This document shows, in pieces, positions 1 through 9,338 of a DNA stretch of 64,000 nt (positions are counted from its first letter, which is position 1; each line of letters opens with the position of its first letter). This DNA is from Pseudomonadaceae bacterium. Lineage in GTDB: Bacteria > Pseudomonadota > Gammaproteobacteria > Pseudomonadales > Azotimanducaceae. The stretch spans positions 806,001-870,000 of the forward strand of contig JANSWO010000001.1 of assembly GCA_024743435.1 (NCBI GenBank), given 5' to 3'. Under the pieces are notes generated by a model, which was not told the DNA's origin, searched no databases, and worked only from the letters and a program-made list of their open reading frames with translations. The translations under genes were made by a program, and so were the position numbers.

Positions 1-450
1 GCACTGCATCCCTCGGAAACCATTGAGCGCATGATGGTTCGCGTTTTAGCGTACTGCCTGAATCTTGATGATGGTCTGGAGTTTACGCGCGGTCTCAGTG
101 ACACCGATGAGCCTGACCTGCTTCAGCGAAGCCTGGATGACCGGATTCTTACCTGGATTGAAGTTGGTGAGCCGTCAGCGGAGCGGCTGCGCAAGGCTCG
201 CAATGTCTCCGAACAAGTTCTCGTTTACACATTCAACAGTAAATCGGATAGCTGGTGGCAGCAGGTTTCGGCTGATGCTGAGCGTCTTGGAACGAGTGTG
301 TTCCAACTTGACTGGCACGCGATGCAGCAGTTGGCTGCGCTGACAACGCGAAATCTGTCGATCAGCGTGACGATCGCCGATGCGTCGATCTATGTGGCAG
401 CGGATACCGGTACTGTGGAGCTGTCAGTGCAGACGTTGTCGGCTGTCTGA
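1..450 (+). CDS. yaeQ: YaeQ family protein, 3' part (5' end outside window)
   Basis: The frame is open from base 1, so the first roughly 30 codons lie upstream of the window. The visible part begins at the LHPSETIERMMVRVLAY segment and runs through FTRGLSDTDEP and WIEVGEPSAERLRKA, matching what I recall of E. coli YaeQ over the rest of the roughly 180-residue family length. YaeQ has a PD-(D/E)XK-nuclease-like fold and an uncertain role. An internal ATG at 31 is not the start, because the homology continues upstream of it. The last 27 bases overlap the convergent gene ending at 424. Confidence 0.9.
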   Translation, partial: ALHPSETIERMMVRVLAYCLNLDDGLEFTRGLSDTDEPDLLQRSLDDRILTWIEVGEPSAERLRKARNVSEQVLVYTFNSKSDSWWQQVSADAERLGTSVFQLDWHAMQQLAALTTRNLSISVTIADASIYVAADTGTVELSVQTLSAV

Positions 451-1548
451 CGCGGACTGATCCGCGCCGGGCTTCGGTACGGCCCGGTGGTGAACATCCT
501 TCTCCTGGGCAATCTCGTCCGCCCATTTCTCGTCCGCATCGCTCACATCCAATTGTGGCTGTGCCTCGTCGCGTCCGTCGTCGTTTGCGATGGCCAGTCG
601 CGTCAGCAGCGCGTAGTGATCAGAACCGAACGCCGGCAGTCGCTGTATTGAGTCGAGCTGGAAATCTTGGGTATGAAAAAGATGGTCGAGCGGCCAGCGC
701 AATAACGGGATCTTGGCATGGAAGGTGTTGAACATTCCGCGTCCGATCCGCGGATCCAGCAGGCCGCTGATTTTCCGGAACAACCTGGTGGTCGATGACC
801 AGGCAACGTCGTTCAAGTCGCCGGTGACGATGGTGGGCTCTCCGGGGTTATCCGCAATGCTCTGGGCGACGACGATAAGCTCGGCATCGCGTTCGCTTGA
901 TTCCGGGTTTTCCGTTGGGCTTGGTGGGGCCGGGTGTAGAAAGTGCAGATTTACGCAGGTGCCGTCGTCCAGTTGTGCGCGCAGATGCATCGATGGGACG
1001 TCTTTTTCGACAAGGAACCGCGTGTGCTGTTCCAGTATTGGCAAAGACGTGTACACGTGCATGCCGTACAAGTTGTCCAATGGGCATTTCACCGCGAACG
1101 GCAGCAAGTCCTGCAGAGAATCCAGCTTCGATTCCCACCAATCGTCGGATTCGAGTGTGACCAATACGCTCGGTTTGTGCTTTCGAACCAGCTCGATCAG
1201 CGTGTCAGCGTTGCGATTTGGCATCAGCACATTGGCGGTCAGGATGCTCAATCTGCTGCCGATATGATTGTCTGCGACGCGAGGAACTTCGCAGCGCCAT
1301 AGCCGCGTGTAAGGGAGGATCCACGCCAGTTGCCAAAGCAGGCAGGCGAGCGTGGTGGCGAGCAGTAGCAGCTTCGCTGTCGTTGCCAGATCGCCTAGCA
1401 GCACGGCCACCAGCAGACCGCCGGCGAGCACCGCGAGTTGTAGGCGAGGAAAGTCCAGCCCTCGAACCAGCCAGTGCGGATGTCGTGATAGCGGCAGCAA
1501 CGTGAACAGTACTAACGCGAGTACGGACGTCGAGAGGAGTAAAAACAT
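424..1548 (-). CDS. Membrane-anchored endonuclease/exonuclease/phosphatase (EEP) family hydrolase
   Basis: A 374-residue protein. About the first 80 residues are hydrophobic and form two or three membrane segments. They are followed by an EEP domain with the early LTANVLMPNRN strand, a TGDLNDVAWS motif (Asp and Asn of the metal/phosphate site) and the C-terminal GSDHYAL motif with the catalytic His. Membrane-tethered EEP proteins of this architecture are common in Proteobacteria, but the substrate is not known from sequence; phosphodiester or phosphomonoester hydrolysis is expected. The hydrophilic, acidic C-terminal tail of roughly 50 residues is unusual. The 3' end overlaps yaeQ tail to tail. 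Confidence 0.85.
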   Translation of the reverse strand: MFLLLSTSVLALVLFTLLPLSRHPHWLVRGLDFPRLQLAVLAGGLLVAVLLGDLATTAKLLLLATTLACLLWQLAWILPYTRLWRCEVPRVADNHIGSRLSILTANVLMPNRNADTLIELVRKHKPSVLVTLESDDWWESKLDSLQDLLPFAVKCPLDNLYGMHVYTSLPILEQHTRFLVEKDVPSMHLRAQLDDGTCVNLHFLHPAPPSPTENPESSERDAELIVVAQSIADNPGEPTIVTGDLNDVAWSSTTRLFRKISGLLDPRIGRGMFNTFHAKIPLLRWPLDHLFHTQDFQLDSIQRLPAFGSDHYALLTRLAIANDDGRDEAQPQLDVSDADEKWADEIAQEKDVHHRAVPKPGADQSASDSRQRLH

Positions 1549-1866
1549 GTAGGGCGGCGGTCCGTCGTTGGCTGACGTTGGAGACGGGGCAGGACTGTAG
1601 CAGATGTGGTTTCTGTCGGTTCAAGATGCTGTATGGAGTTCAAGGGTAATCGCTGGAAGCGATTCCACCGTCGCGTCTAGTGAACCGCGCGGCAGATGCC
1701 TTCTTGGGGGGCAGGGTATCGCTTGACGATAGAATGAACATGTTCATATTATGCGTCATCACGCGTCGTGTTCGCGCTAGCGCTAATTCGCCTGCGCAGG
1801 GTTATCTCTGCAACGGCACAGCCATTCTACGCCGCAACGTCGATGAATCGTTACCAAGGAGCCACC
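1549..1866. other. Intergenic region with a promoter-like element
   Basis: This 318-base gap lies between the start of the minus-strand EEP gene and the amidohydrolase start at 1867. It holds a sigma70-like promoter with an internal perfect palindrome, listed separately. I see no convincing ORF in the rest. Confidence 0.5.
1723..1752 (+). promoter_or_regulatory. Sigma70-like promoter with a 14-bp palindromic operator in the spacer
   Basis: TTGACG at 1723-1728 and TATTAT at 1747-1752 are separated by 18 bp and resemble -35 and -10 boxes for the downstream amidohydrolase. Between them lies a perfect 14-bp palindrome, ATGAACATGTTCAT at 1734-1747, placed where a repressor would block RNA polymerase. 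The regulator is unknown, and no regulator gene is adjacent. The promoter is inferred from the sequence only. Confidence 0.5.
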
Positions 1867-3048
1867 ATGACCCTGCTCAATGACCCTCGGCCCATCTCGG
1901 CTGACTCGCACGCACTCGAAGGGCCCGATGTGTTTGCAGGGTTGCCCGAGAAGTTCGGTGATGATGCGCCGCGAGTGATCAGCAAAGAGGGTGCCGGTGA
2001 CTACATCACCATTCCCAATAGCCCGAAGCGTACGCGGAACGTCGCGGTCATGGCGCTGGCTGGCACGCGCCTCGACTACGAGACGCCACTGCCGCGGGAA
2101 CATGCTTCCAAACCCGGAGCTGGCTCGATCGATGATCCCGAGATTCAGGCCTATTTCACCGGTGGCTACGCGGCGATGCGAGCCGGACTGACCGACGGTG
2201 CACGACGACCGGATGATCAGGACATCGATGGCATCTCGGCCGAAGTTCTCTACCCCGGCTGGTTTCCGATGTTCAGTCTCTCCAACCTGGATTTGCTGGT
2301 GGCTCTCCAGCGTAACTACAACGACTGGATGCACGCTCAGTCCGTCGCATCCAACGGCCGGCTGATCGGGCTGGCGGCTCTGCCGGTGCAGCGGCCGGAT
2401 GTTGCGGTGGCCGAGCTCGAACGCGTGATCACGCTCGGCTACAAAGGCATTGTCATACCGAGTAACGCGCCACGAGGCCGCCGATACTGTGATGAAGAAT
2501 ACGAGCCAATGTGGGCGCTCGCTGAGGAAGCTGGCCTGCCCGTCGGCTTCCATGTTGCGTGCATGTCCCACGTACCTGATTGGCTGAAGGCATCAGCCAG
2601 TCGAGATCCCGTTGTCCAGTACGCAGGCAGTCCAGCACTTATCCATGACACGATGGTTGAGCTGATGGTGCGTGGGGTGTGCGCCAAATTTCCGAATCTC
2701 AAGTTCGTACTGGCAGAGTTCAATGCCGGCTGGATCGCACATTGGCTGGATAAGGTGCAGCAGGGTTGGGCGCGCGAGTATGCGAAAGATTCTTCAAGCA
2801 CGCCGCCAGTAGACGTTCTGGAGATATGGAAGCGGCAATTCTTCGCCACGATTGAAGATGACACCGCAGCGCTTCGGACCCGTGAGCTGATTGGCGAGGA
2901 GAGCCTGCTCTGGGGGTCTGACTACCCGCACACTGACTCAACCTGGCCATGTTCTGTACAAGTGCTTGACGAGATGTTTGAAGACTACTCCGCCGAGAGT
3001 CGAGACAAGATCACGCGCACTAACGTCGCGAATTTGTACTCACTGTAG
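1867..3048 (+). CDS. Amidohydrolase family protein (amidohydrolase-2 type)
   Basis: A TIM-barrel metal-dependent hydrolase or decarboxylase of about 393 residues. The start at 1867 is chosen because an AAGGAG-type ribosome site lies directly before it; the frame is open further upstream to 1768. Near the N terminus is ISADSHALEGPDVF, the D-x-H metal strand of PF04909 proteins. Later landmarks are GLPVGFHVACMSHV and the C-terminal LLWGSDYPHTDSTWP segment, with the family-typical metal/catalytic Asp. Relatives act on aromatic acids or cyclic amides. The substrate here cannot be assigned. It is transcribed alone from the palindrome-containing promoter. Confidence 0.85.
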   Translation: MTLLNDPRPISADSHALEGPDVFAGLPEKFGDDAPRVISKEGAGDYITIPNSPKRTRNVAVMALAGTRLDYETPLPREHASKPGAGSIDDPEIQAYFTGGYAAMRAGLTDGARRPDDQDIDGISAEVLYPGWFPMFSLSNLDLLVALQRNYNDWMHAQSVASNGRLIGLAALPVQRPDVAVAELERVITLGYKGIVIPSNAPRGRRYCDEEYEPMWALAEEAGLPVGFHVACMSHVPDWLKASASRDPVVQYAGSPALIHDTMVELMVRGVCAKFPNLKFVLAEFNAGWIAHWLDKVQQGWAREYAKDSSSTPPVDVLEIWKRQFFATIEDDTAALRTRELIGEESLLWGSDYPHTDSTWPCSVQVLDEMFEDYSAESRDKITRTNVANLYSL

Positions 3049-3123
3049 AGGCCGCATCCGTCTGCCGAGCGCAGTTTCAAAAGTTGAAGGCCAGGTTGCC
3101 GGGGCGCTGTCGCCGGCGATTGC

Positions 3124-4974
3124 TCAGCTGTCTTTCTTCTTCGGCTTTTTCCGATCCTTGATGGGCGGCCCGTTGCTGATCTTTCGATCACCCCAGGTCG
3201 CCCGTTTACTGCTGTTGGCGCTGCGCTTGTTTTTGTTTTTCTTGTTGCTGGCGTTTTTGCTTTTCGCCCTGGAGTTAGGTGCGGAAGCGCCATCGCGCCC
3301 GGGTTGATCGACGCGTGCGATGCGCAGCTGTTTGCCGCAGATCCAAGCCTCTTTTAATTGTTTGAACAACTCGCGTGGCATACCAGACGGTAACTCGACG
3401 GTGCTGTGATCGCCCTCGATCTCGATACGACCGATGTGTTTTGCATCGAGCCCAGCCTCATTCGCCACGGCGCCGACGATGTTTGACGGCTCCACACCGT
3501 CATCCCGGCCAACTTCAATGCGGTAGCGAACCATTTCCACGTTCGGATCTTTCGGCTTGCGAACGCGCAGCCCGTCGTCTGAATCCTGCCGGCTTCGGCG
3601 CGGCCGATCGGGCGCGCTGGGGTTTAAGCTGACCGTGCCGCGTTTGCCAGGTTTGTCCATCAGCTGGCGCGCGCCGTTAGTCATGCTCGCCAGCGCCGCT
3701 GCGATCTCGATGCCCGCGACATTGTGCTCCTGCTGGTACTGCTGAACGATGTTGCGAACGAAGTCCAGGTTTTCCTCGGCGAGCGTATCTGTAATGGTCT
3801 GCTTGAATTTCGCGATGCGCTGATTGTTAACGTCTTCTTTGGTTGGCAGTTCCAATAGCTCGATTTTCTGCTTGGTCGCTCGCTCGATGGTAGACAGCAT
3901 GCGTCGCTCGCGAGGTGCGACAAACAGGATCGCTTCCCCGGTTCGGCCTGCTCTGCCGGTACGACCGATGCGGTGAATGTAGGCCTCGGTATCGTAGGGG
4001 ATGTCGTAATTCACGACGTGGCTGATCCGGTCCACATCCAGCCCTCTGGCGGCTACGTCCGTCGCCACGAGGATGTCGATTTTTCCTCGCTTGAGCTTCT
4101 CGACCATCTGTTCGCGCTGTTTCTGCAGCATGTCGCCGTTCATCGCGCCGCTCGCGTAGCCCCTGGCTTCCAGACGCTCGGCGAGTTCTGTTGTCGCCAT
4201 TTTTGTGCGCACGAAGATCAGGATTGCATCGAAAATTTCGACTTCCAGGATTCGTGTCAGGGCGTCCAGCTTATGTACGCCGGTTGCCTGCCAGTAGCGC
4301 TGACGAATGGTTTCCGCTGTGGCGGTCTTCGCTTTGATTGATACCCGTTGGGGGTTGTTCAAGTGTTTGCGGGCAATCTGCTCAATCTGCTTCGGCATCG
4401 TCGCCGAGAACAGCGCCATCTGGCGATCAGAAGGTGTTTGCTCGAGAATCCACTGCACTTCATCGATGAAGCCCATGCGCAACATCTCATCGGCTTCATC
4501 GAGTACCAGCGCCTGCAGGTTGCCAAGCTTGAGATTGCCCTTGCGCATGTGGTCCATCACTCGGCCCGGCGTACCCACTACGACGGCAACGCCGCGCTTT
4601 AAGGCACGAATCTGACCGCCATATTCCTGGCCACCATAGATAGGCAGGACATGGAACTTTTTCAGATGGTTGGCGTAGCGTTGAAAGGCCTCCGACACCT
4701 GGATGGCGAGTTCTCGCGTCGGCGTCAGGCAGAGCACCTGCACGTGATTGCTGTCTGAATCCAGGCGCGCCAGCAAAGGCAGTGCGAAAGCGGCGGTCTT
4801 GCCGGTACCGGTTGGGGCATGTCCGAGAATGTCCCGGCCTTCCATCAAGTGTGGGATGGCCTGCGCTTGAATAGGAGATGCCTGCTCGTAGCCAACGTCC
4901 TCCAGTGCCTTTAAGAGTGGTTCCGGCAGGTTCAGATCGGCAAAGGCCACAGTGTTGGGTTTGTCATCGGACAT
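3124..4974 (-). CDS. deaD: DEAD-box ATP-dependent RNA helicase, DeaD/CsdA type
   Basis: A 616-residue helicase, close to the length of E. coli CsdA/DeaD. Visible motifs are Q-motif residues in the first 40, motif I APTGTGKT at 53-60, PTRELA, DEAD in LVLDEADEMLRMGF, SAT, and the C-terminal ARGLDVDRI and HRIGRTGRAGR motifs. A DbpA-like RNA-binding domain (RYRIEVGRDDGVEPSNIVGA) follows, then a Lys/Arg-rich tail. The family unwinds RNA in ribosome assembly and cold adaptation. The frame extends to 5034, but the Met at 4974 gives the normal N terminus. The leader of about 260 bases holds a small hairpin at 5054-5070. Confidence 0.95.
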   Translation of the reverse strand: MSDDKPNTVAFADLNLPEPLLKALEDVGYEQASPIQAQAIPHLMEGRDILGHAPTGTGKTAAFALPLLARLDSDSNHVQVLCLTPTRELAIQVSEAFQRYANHLKKFHVLPIYGGQEYGGQIRALKRGVAVVVGTPGRVMDHMRKGNLKLGNLQALVLDEADEMLRMGFIDEVQWILEQTPSDRQMALFSATMPKQIEQIARKHLNNPQRVSIKAKTATAETIRQRYWQATGVHKLDALTRILEVEIFDAILIFVRTKMATTELAERLEARGYASGAMNGDMLQKQREQMVEKLKRGKIDILVATDVAARGLDVDRISHVVNYDIPYDTEAYIHRIGRTGRAGRTGEAILFVAPRERRMLSTIERATKQKIELLELPTKEDVNNQRIAKFKQTITDTLAEENLDFVRNIVQQYQQEHNVAGIEIAAALASMTNGARQLMDKPGKRGTVSLNPSAPDRPRRSRQDSDDGLRVRKPKDPNVEMVRYRIEVGRDDGVEPSNIVGAVANEAGLDAKHIGRIEIEGDHSTVELPSGMPRELFKQLKEAWICGKQLRIARVDQPGRDGASAPNSRAKSKNASNKKNKNKRSANSSKRATWGDRKISNGPPIKDRKKPKKKDS

Positions 4975-5238
4975 CAGCGGGTACTCGAGGTGCGTGGAGC
5001 CCCGTGAGACGTGCCTGCGGGGGGTGCGCACCATACCGAGGCAGACCCTCGATCACAACGCAAGGTTGTGTTAGGTGTGTAAGTCCAGCGCGTGGTGCCG
5101 GATAGCACGGGCGGGTGTCTCTGCCTGACACTTAACCTCATTCCCGGCCTCATTTCCGCCCCGATTCCGATTGGGCACCTGACCCGGTTGGATGTATGGG
5201 GTAACGTATCTGCGGGAGATTCGAAAGGGGAGTAACCA

Positions 5239-6039
5239 ATGGCATCGGGCAGAACATCAGCCGTGAATCTGGAAGGGCAGGTTGCGGTCGTGACCGGTGG
5301 CAGCCGGGGTATCGGTCGGGCGATTGCCGAGGCTTATCTGGCCGCAGGCGCAAGCGTTGTCATCAATGGCAGGAATGCCGATAAGGGTGCGCAAGCAATT
5401 GCGGAGATGGCGGCGGAGGATCGCACGCTCTTCGTAGCCGGTAACGTGCAGGATCAAGGCGATGTGGAGAACCTGATTGCCAGTGCAATCGCGCGATTTG
5501 GACGCATCGATATCCTGGTCAACAATGCCGGTGGTTCCTCGGGCTTTGCGCCGGTTGCAGACCTGAGTGATGAGGCTTGGCAGGAGGCGGCAGCGTGGAT
5601 CCTGCATTCGGCGTTCTGGGCAACACGAGCCGCACTCAAAGACATGCAAACCCGTGGTTACGGTCGAATCATCAATATCTCGTCGGTAGAAGGTCGTCAG
5701 GCCAATAAGGCGTCCGTCTCCCACTACATCACCTTTAAACATGCCTTGAACGGCTTTACCAAGGCGGTTGCGTTCGAGTACGGCAGCCAAGGCATCACGA
5801 GCAATGCGATCAGTCCCGGTGCCGTAGAGACAGACCTGATGCGGGAATCAGGGCCTGCTGCTGCGGAGTCGATGGGTGTCAGCTACGAGCAATTCAAGCA
5901 GGACTATGCTGACGACGCGGCGATCAAGCGCCTGAATACGGTGCAGGAGATCGCGGCGACCGCGCTGTTACTCGCGTCCGTAGAAGGGGGCGGTATCACC
6001 GGGGCGATCGTTCCGGTGGATGGTGGCACAGGGCTATAG
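5239..6039 (+). CDS. Short-chain dehydrogenase/reductase (SDR)
   Basis: A 266-residue classical SDR. It has the cofactor loop TGGSRGIG near residue 15-22, NNAG at about residue 95, and a catalytic Ser...Tyr-x3-Lys region in INISSVEG...SHYITFKHALNG. The Lys is three residues after the Thr that follows Tyr, consistent with Y-x-x-x-K. The C-terminal TGAIVPVDGGTGL is typical. A GGGGAG ribosome site precedes the ATG. It is the first gene of a catabolic run; a Rieske oxygenase starts only 16 bases after it, suggesting that it oxidises or reduces a product of that oxygenase. Confidence 0.88.
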   Translation: MASGRTSAVNLEGQVAVVTGGSRGIGRAIAEAYLAAGASVVINGRNADKGAQAIAEMAAEDRTLFVAGNVQDQGDVENLIASAIARFGRIDILVNNAGGSSGFAPVADLSDEAWQEAAAWILHSAFWATRAALKDMQTRGYGRIINISSVEGRQANKASVSHYITFKHALNGFTKAVAFEYGSQGITSNAISPGAVETDLMRESGPAAAESMGVSYEQFKQDYADDAAIKRLNTVQEIAATALLLASVEGGGITGAIVPVDGGTGL

Positions 6040-6055
6040 AGGCAGGAGACGAGCA

Positions 6056-7201
6056 ATGGCTGAAACTCAGCTGAACACCTCCTTTCATGACGTATGCCGC
6101 CGGCTGCTTGAGAATGTTGAGCGCAAGTCGCCAGATCTTGCCGATGGCGTAATGACGGTTGCCGCCGATCAGTATCGCGATAGCGGCCAGTGGCGACGCG
6201 AGATGGAGCGTATATTTCTCAAGATGCCGCTCCTGTCTGCGCTCAGCTGCGACCTGCCCGATGCCGGTGACTTCATGAGTTATGTGATGGCCGGGCGGCC
6301 GCTACTGATCGTCCGCGGCGATGATGGCCAGGTGCGGAGCTTCCTCAACATCTGCCGTCATCGTGGTGCTCGGCTCACAGATGAGCCATGCGGCAATGCT
6401 TCTCGCTTCGTGTGCCCGTACCACTCCTGGGCTTACGATTCGCGCGGACAGTTGATTGGGCTGCCAGACAGGCAAATCTTCGGTGAGACCTCGATCGATG
6501 GGCTGATTCCGCTACCGACGATCGAGCGGTCGGGCGCCGTTTTTACGAGCCTGGATCCGCAAGCCGCTTTTGATCTCGATGAGTGGTTGGGCGACATGGC
6601 TGCTTCCCTCAAGGCGCTTCGGCTCAACGAGCTGTTTGCCTACCGTAAGACCACAACGCTTGCGAGCCCTAACTGGAAGCTCGCAGCCGATGGCTACCTC
6701 GACGGCTATCACATTGGCTATCTGCACAAGAACTCGATCGGCGCCAAAGCGATCACGAACCGCAATACTTATGATCTGTTCGGTCCGCACGTCCGCATCG
6801 GTTTTGCCAACAAACGAACTCACGAGATCGAGAACCTGCCACCGGAGCGCTGGGATCTTGCGGCGTGCATGTCGCTCGTACACTTTGTTTTTCCGAACGT
6901 ATCGATCTCGGGAGGCCACGGCGATACGTTGATGTTGAGCCGGCTGTTCCCGGGGCCGAGTGTCGCTGAGTCAACGACGGTGCAATATCAGTACTTTCGC
7001 ACGCCGGTGGAAGGCGCGTTGCTTGAGGAGGCCGAAGCTAAGCGGGTCGCCTACGAGGAAGTCGTTCGTGATGAGGACTGCGCCACGATCTTTGGCATCG
7101 AAGAGGCACTACCGGCAATGGACAGCTCGCCGATCGTGTTCGGACGAAATGAGCCGGGCAACCAGCGGCTGCATGAGTACATCGCCCAAGTCACGTCTTG
7201 A
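6056..7201 (+). CDS. Rieske non-heme iron oxygenase, alpha subunit
   Basis: A 381-residue aromatic-ring-hydroxylating-type oxygenase. The Rieske [2Fe-2S] ligands are C100-x-H102 (CRHRGARL) and C120-x2-H123 (CPYHSW). The mononuclear iron facial triad begins at DGYLDGYHIGYLH, which provides the two histidines. Start 6056 is chosen for the GGCAGGAGA ribosome site; the frame itself opens at 6020 inside the preceding gene. No reductase or ferredoxin gene is adjacent, so its electron donor is encoded elsewhere. The substrate is unknown. Neighbouring CoA enzymes suggest oxidation of an aromatic or alicyclic compound. Confidence 0.88.
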   Translation: MAETQLNTSFHDVCRRLLENVERKSPDLADGVMTVAADQYRDSGQWRREMERIFLKMPLLSALSCDLPDAGDFMSYVMAGRPLLIVRGDDGQVRSFLNICRHRGARLTDEPCGNASRFVCPYHSWAYDSRGQLIGLPDRQIFGETSIDGLIPLPTIERSGAVFTSLDPQAAFDLDEWLGDMAASLKALRLNELFAYRKTTTLASPNWKLAADGYLDGYHIGYLHKNSIGAKAITNRNTYDLFGPHVRIGFANKRTHEIENLPPERWDLAACMSLVHFVFPNVSISGGHGDTLMLSRLFPGPSVAESTTVQYQYFRTPVEGALLEEAEAKRVAYEEVVRDEDCATIFGIEEALPAMDSSPIVFGRNEPGNQRLHEYIAQVTS

Positions 7202-7285
7202 TGACGAGTTGTGGAAGACTTGCGGTTTTGATCGAGCTGGACGCTTGTCAGCCCGCGACACCTGAGAATAGTCATTAGGAAAACC

Positions 7286-8374
7286 ATGCCTCATACATTG
7301 CCGGAAATGCCCGCGGGACTAACGCCTACATGGCTGACGACCGAGTTGCAGCGAACTGGGTTTCTGCCTACCACAGTCACGATCACCTCCGCGATCCAGG
7401 AGCAGGTAGGCGAAGGCGTTGGCATGATGTCGGAGCTTGCGCGACTTCGACTTTCCTACAGCGGCGACTCGGCAGGATTGCCGACAACGCTCATGGCCAA
7501 GTTTCCCTCGCGTAATCCAACGAACCGGCAAGTCGCGATGTCGTACAACCTGTACGAGCGTGAAACACGCTACTTTGCCGAACTCGACCCGCTAACCAGC
7601 GCACGCTCGCCGACGGCACACATCAGCCAACTGGAGGGTGAGAACTTCATCATTCTGATGCAGGACCTCATCGATTATCGGGTGGGTGACCAGGTTGTCG
7701 GTGCAACGCTCGCAGAAACGGAAGCGATGATCGACGAACTCGCTAAGCTGCACGCAACGTTCTGGAACAACGTAAGCGACCTCGACTGGGTGCCGCACAT
7801 CGCGAACAGCTATCACGCAGAGAATATGGATGCGCTGCTGCGCATCGGCTGGTCCAACATGGTGTCGGTGTTCGCTGACTATATTGACCCGGCCATAGCT
7901 GCGCGCGGCGAGGAGATCATCGCTGCCTTGCCAGAGATGCAACGGCGAATGGATGACGCGCCGATCACATTGCTGCACGGCGACTTCAGAATGGAGAACG
8001 TTCTGTTTGGCGTGGCCTCGGAGCATGAGCAGGTGATGATCATCGATTGGCAAGGCCCTCTGCTCGGCAAGGCGATGGTCGATGTCGGGCTGATCATGGG
8101 TCAGAGCACTCAGATTGAGGTTCGTCGCTCGAATGAGAGGGCGCTGATCGAACGCTATGCGGACCGTCTGGCGGCTGCGGGCGTGCCTGACTACAGCGGC
8201 GCGCGCGCGTGGCAGGACTACCAGATGGCGCTGCTCTATAACTGGGTTTACGTCGGCGTGGTTGCGGGAACCCTTGATACGACTAACGAGCACGGCTTTG
8301 CCTGGATGGCGCAGATGGTTGCACGCCAGAGTGCGGCAAGTCTGGACCTGGATCTTTTTAGCCTGATGCCTTGA
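7286..8374 (+). CDS. Phosphotransferase family protein (aminoglycoside/choline kinase-like fold)
   Basis: A 362-residue APH-fold protein. The catalytic loop LLHGDFRMENVLF (H-G-D-x4-N) and the metal-binding IIDWQGP segment are clear. An N-terminal lobe contains MAKFPSRNPTNRQVA with a likely ATP-binding Lys. Relatives with this N terminus are often annotated as ecdysteroid-kinase-like or acyl-CoA-dehydrogenase-associated phosphotransferases, found beside fatty-acid or steroid catabolic genes, as here. The phosphate acceptor is unknown. It lies 84 bases downstream of the Rieske gene and 83 bases before the enoyl-CoA hydratase, all on the same strand. Confidence 0.8.
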   Translation: MPHTLPEMPAGLTPTWLTTELQRTGFLPTTVTITSAIQEQVGEGVGMMSELARLRLSYSGDSAGLPTTLMAKFPSRNPTNRQVAMSYNLYERETRYFAELDPLTSARSPTAHISQLEGENFIILMQDLIDYRVGDQVVGATLAETEAMIDELAKLHATFWNNVSDLDWVPHIANSYHAENMDALLRIGWSNMVSVFADYIDPAIAARGEEIIAALPEMQRRMDDAPITLLHGDFRMENVLFGVASEHEQVMIIDWQGPLLGKAMVDVGLIMGQSTQIEVRRSNERALIERYADRLAAAGVPDYSGARAWQDYQMALLYNWVYVGVVAGTLDTTNEHGFAWMAQMVARQSAASLDLDLFSLMP

Positions 8375-8457
8375 GGCTCGCAGCCTGAAAGCACACCGAT
8401 ACGAATCATCCTGCGCGCGAAAGCAAAGAGCGCGGGACTAATGACTGGAGACAACAC

Positions 8458-9240
8458 ATGTCTGACTATCTGAAGCTGACGGTAGAGGAGTCAGTCGCCA
8501 CACTGACAATCAACCGACCCGAGAAACGCAACGCAATGACCTTTGCGATGCTCGGTGACTTCATCGAGATGGTCGCCGAAGCGGGCCGTCACCCCGATGC
8601 GAAAGCACTGATAATTACCGGCGTTTCCGGAGCCTTTTGCGCCGGTACTGATCTGTCAGACCTGTCAACGATTCCTGGCAAGAAGCGAGGCCTTCGTGGT
8701 AGCGCTGAGGAGCGCGGTAAGTGGTGGCCGATCGTCGAGTGTCCGTTGCCGGTTATCTGCGCGATCGATGGCCCGGCATATGGAATGGGAGCTGAGTTCA
8801 CATCTCAATGCGATATCCGAATCTGCACGCCTAACGCTCGGTTCGCATGGAATTTCGCACATCGCGGGCTGGTCCCGGATACCGGTGCCGGTAGTTGGTT
8901 GTTACCCAGACTGATCGGTGTTCAGAACGCCATGAAGCTTTTGTATACGGGAGATCCGTTATCAGCAGAAGATGCCCTGGAGTTGGGTTACGTTGATCAG
9001 GTTGTCTCTTCGGAAGAGCTTGCATCCGTGGCGGGTGCGCTTGCCAGTCGCATTGCCGCAAACTCTCCGTTCTCACTGAAGCGAATCAAGTCGCTCGTGT
9101 ATGAGGGCTTGGGTGCGGAGGTGGGGGAGCATATGCCGAGGCACACGCAGGCGATGGCCGAGTGTTTCGCATCGAACGATCATGCTGAGGGTGTTGCTGC
9201 GTTTCTTGAGCGACGGGAGGCGAAGTTTAGCGGTAGCTAG
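8458..9240 (+). CDS. Enoyl-CoA hydratase/isomerase family protein
   Basis: A 260-residue crotonase-fold protein. The oxyanion-hole segments are visible as GAFCAGTDLSDL and DGPAYGMGAEFTSQCDIRI, and the region WNFAHRGLVPDTGAGSWLLPRLIG contains the second set of active-site residues. It would hydrate or isomerise an unsaturated acyl-CoA. Its position between the Rieske/phosphotransferase genes and an acyl-CoA dehydrogenase supports a beta-oxidation-type role in the same pathway. A strong inverted repeat follows the stop codon. Confidence 0.88.
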   Translation: MSDYLKLTVEESVATLTINRPEKRNAMTFAMLGDFIEMVAEAGRHPDAKALIITGVSGAFCAGTDLSDLSTIPGKKRGLRGSAEERGKWWPIVECPLPVICAIDGPAYGMGAEFTSQCDIRICTPNARFAWNFAHRGLVPDTGAGSWLLPRLIGVQNAMKLLYTGDPLSAEDALELGYVDQVVSSEELASVAGALASRIAANSPFSLKRIKSLVYEGLGAEVGEHMPRHTQAMAECFASNDHAEGVAAFLERREAKFSGS

Positions 9241-9261
9241 CGCGCTCTATGACGGACGCGC

Positions 9262-9297
9262 AACCGCGCAGGCCAACTGTCGACGGCCTGCGTGGTT
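9262..9297. terminator. Long inverted repeat after the enoyl-CoA hydratase gene
   Basis: A 13-bp stem (AACCGCGCAGGCC paired with GGCCTGCGTGGTT, one G-T pair) encloses a 10-base loop, 21 bases after the stop at 9240. There is no clear T-run, so it may be a processing or attenuating hairpin rather than a classic terminator. It also lies just beyond the end of the possible minus-strand small ORF at 9339. Confidence 0.5.
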
Positions 9298-9338
9298 ACG
9301 AATAAGGATTGCGTGGACGTTGCCGTCTAGCCGGATGA

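Noticed and set aside
1783-2571. 262-codon minus-strand ORF opposite the amidohydrolase
   Set aside because: Shadow of the amidohydrolase gene; no family features and no ribosome site.
4975-5034. 20-residue N-terminal extension of DeaD
   Set aside because: It adds residues not seen in the family; Met at 4974 gives the normal N terminus.
7592-8293. 233-codon minus-strand ORF over the phosphotransferase
   Set aside because: Antisense shadow; the plus strand carries clear APH motifs.
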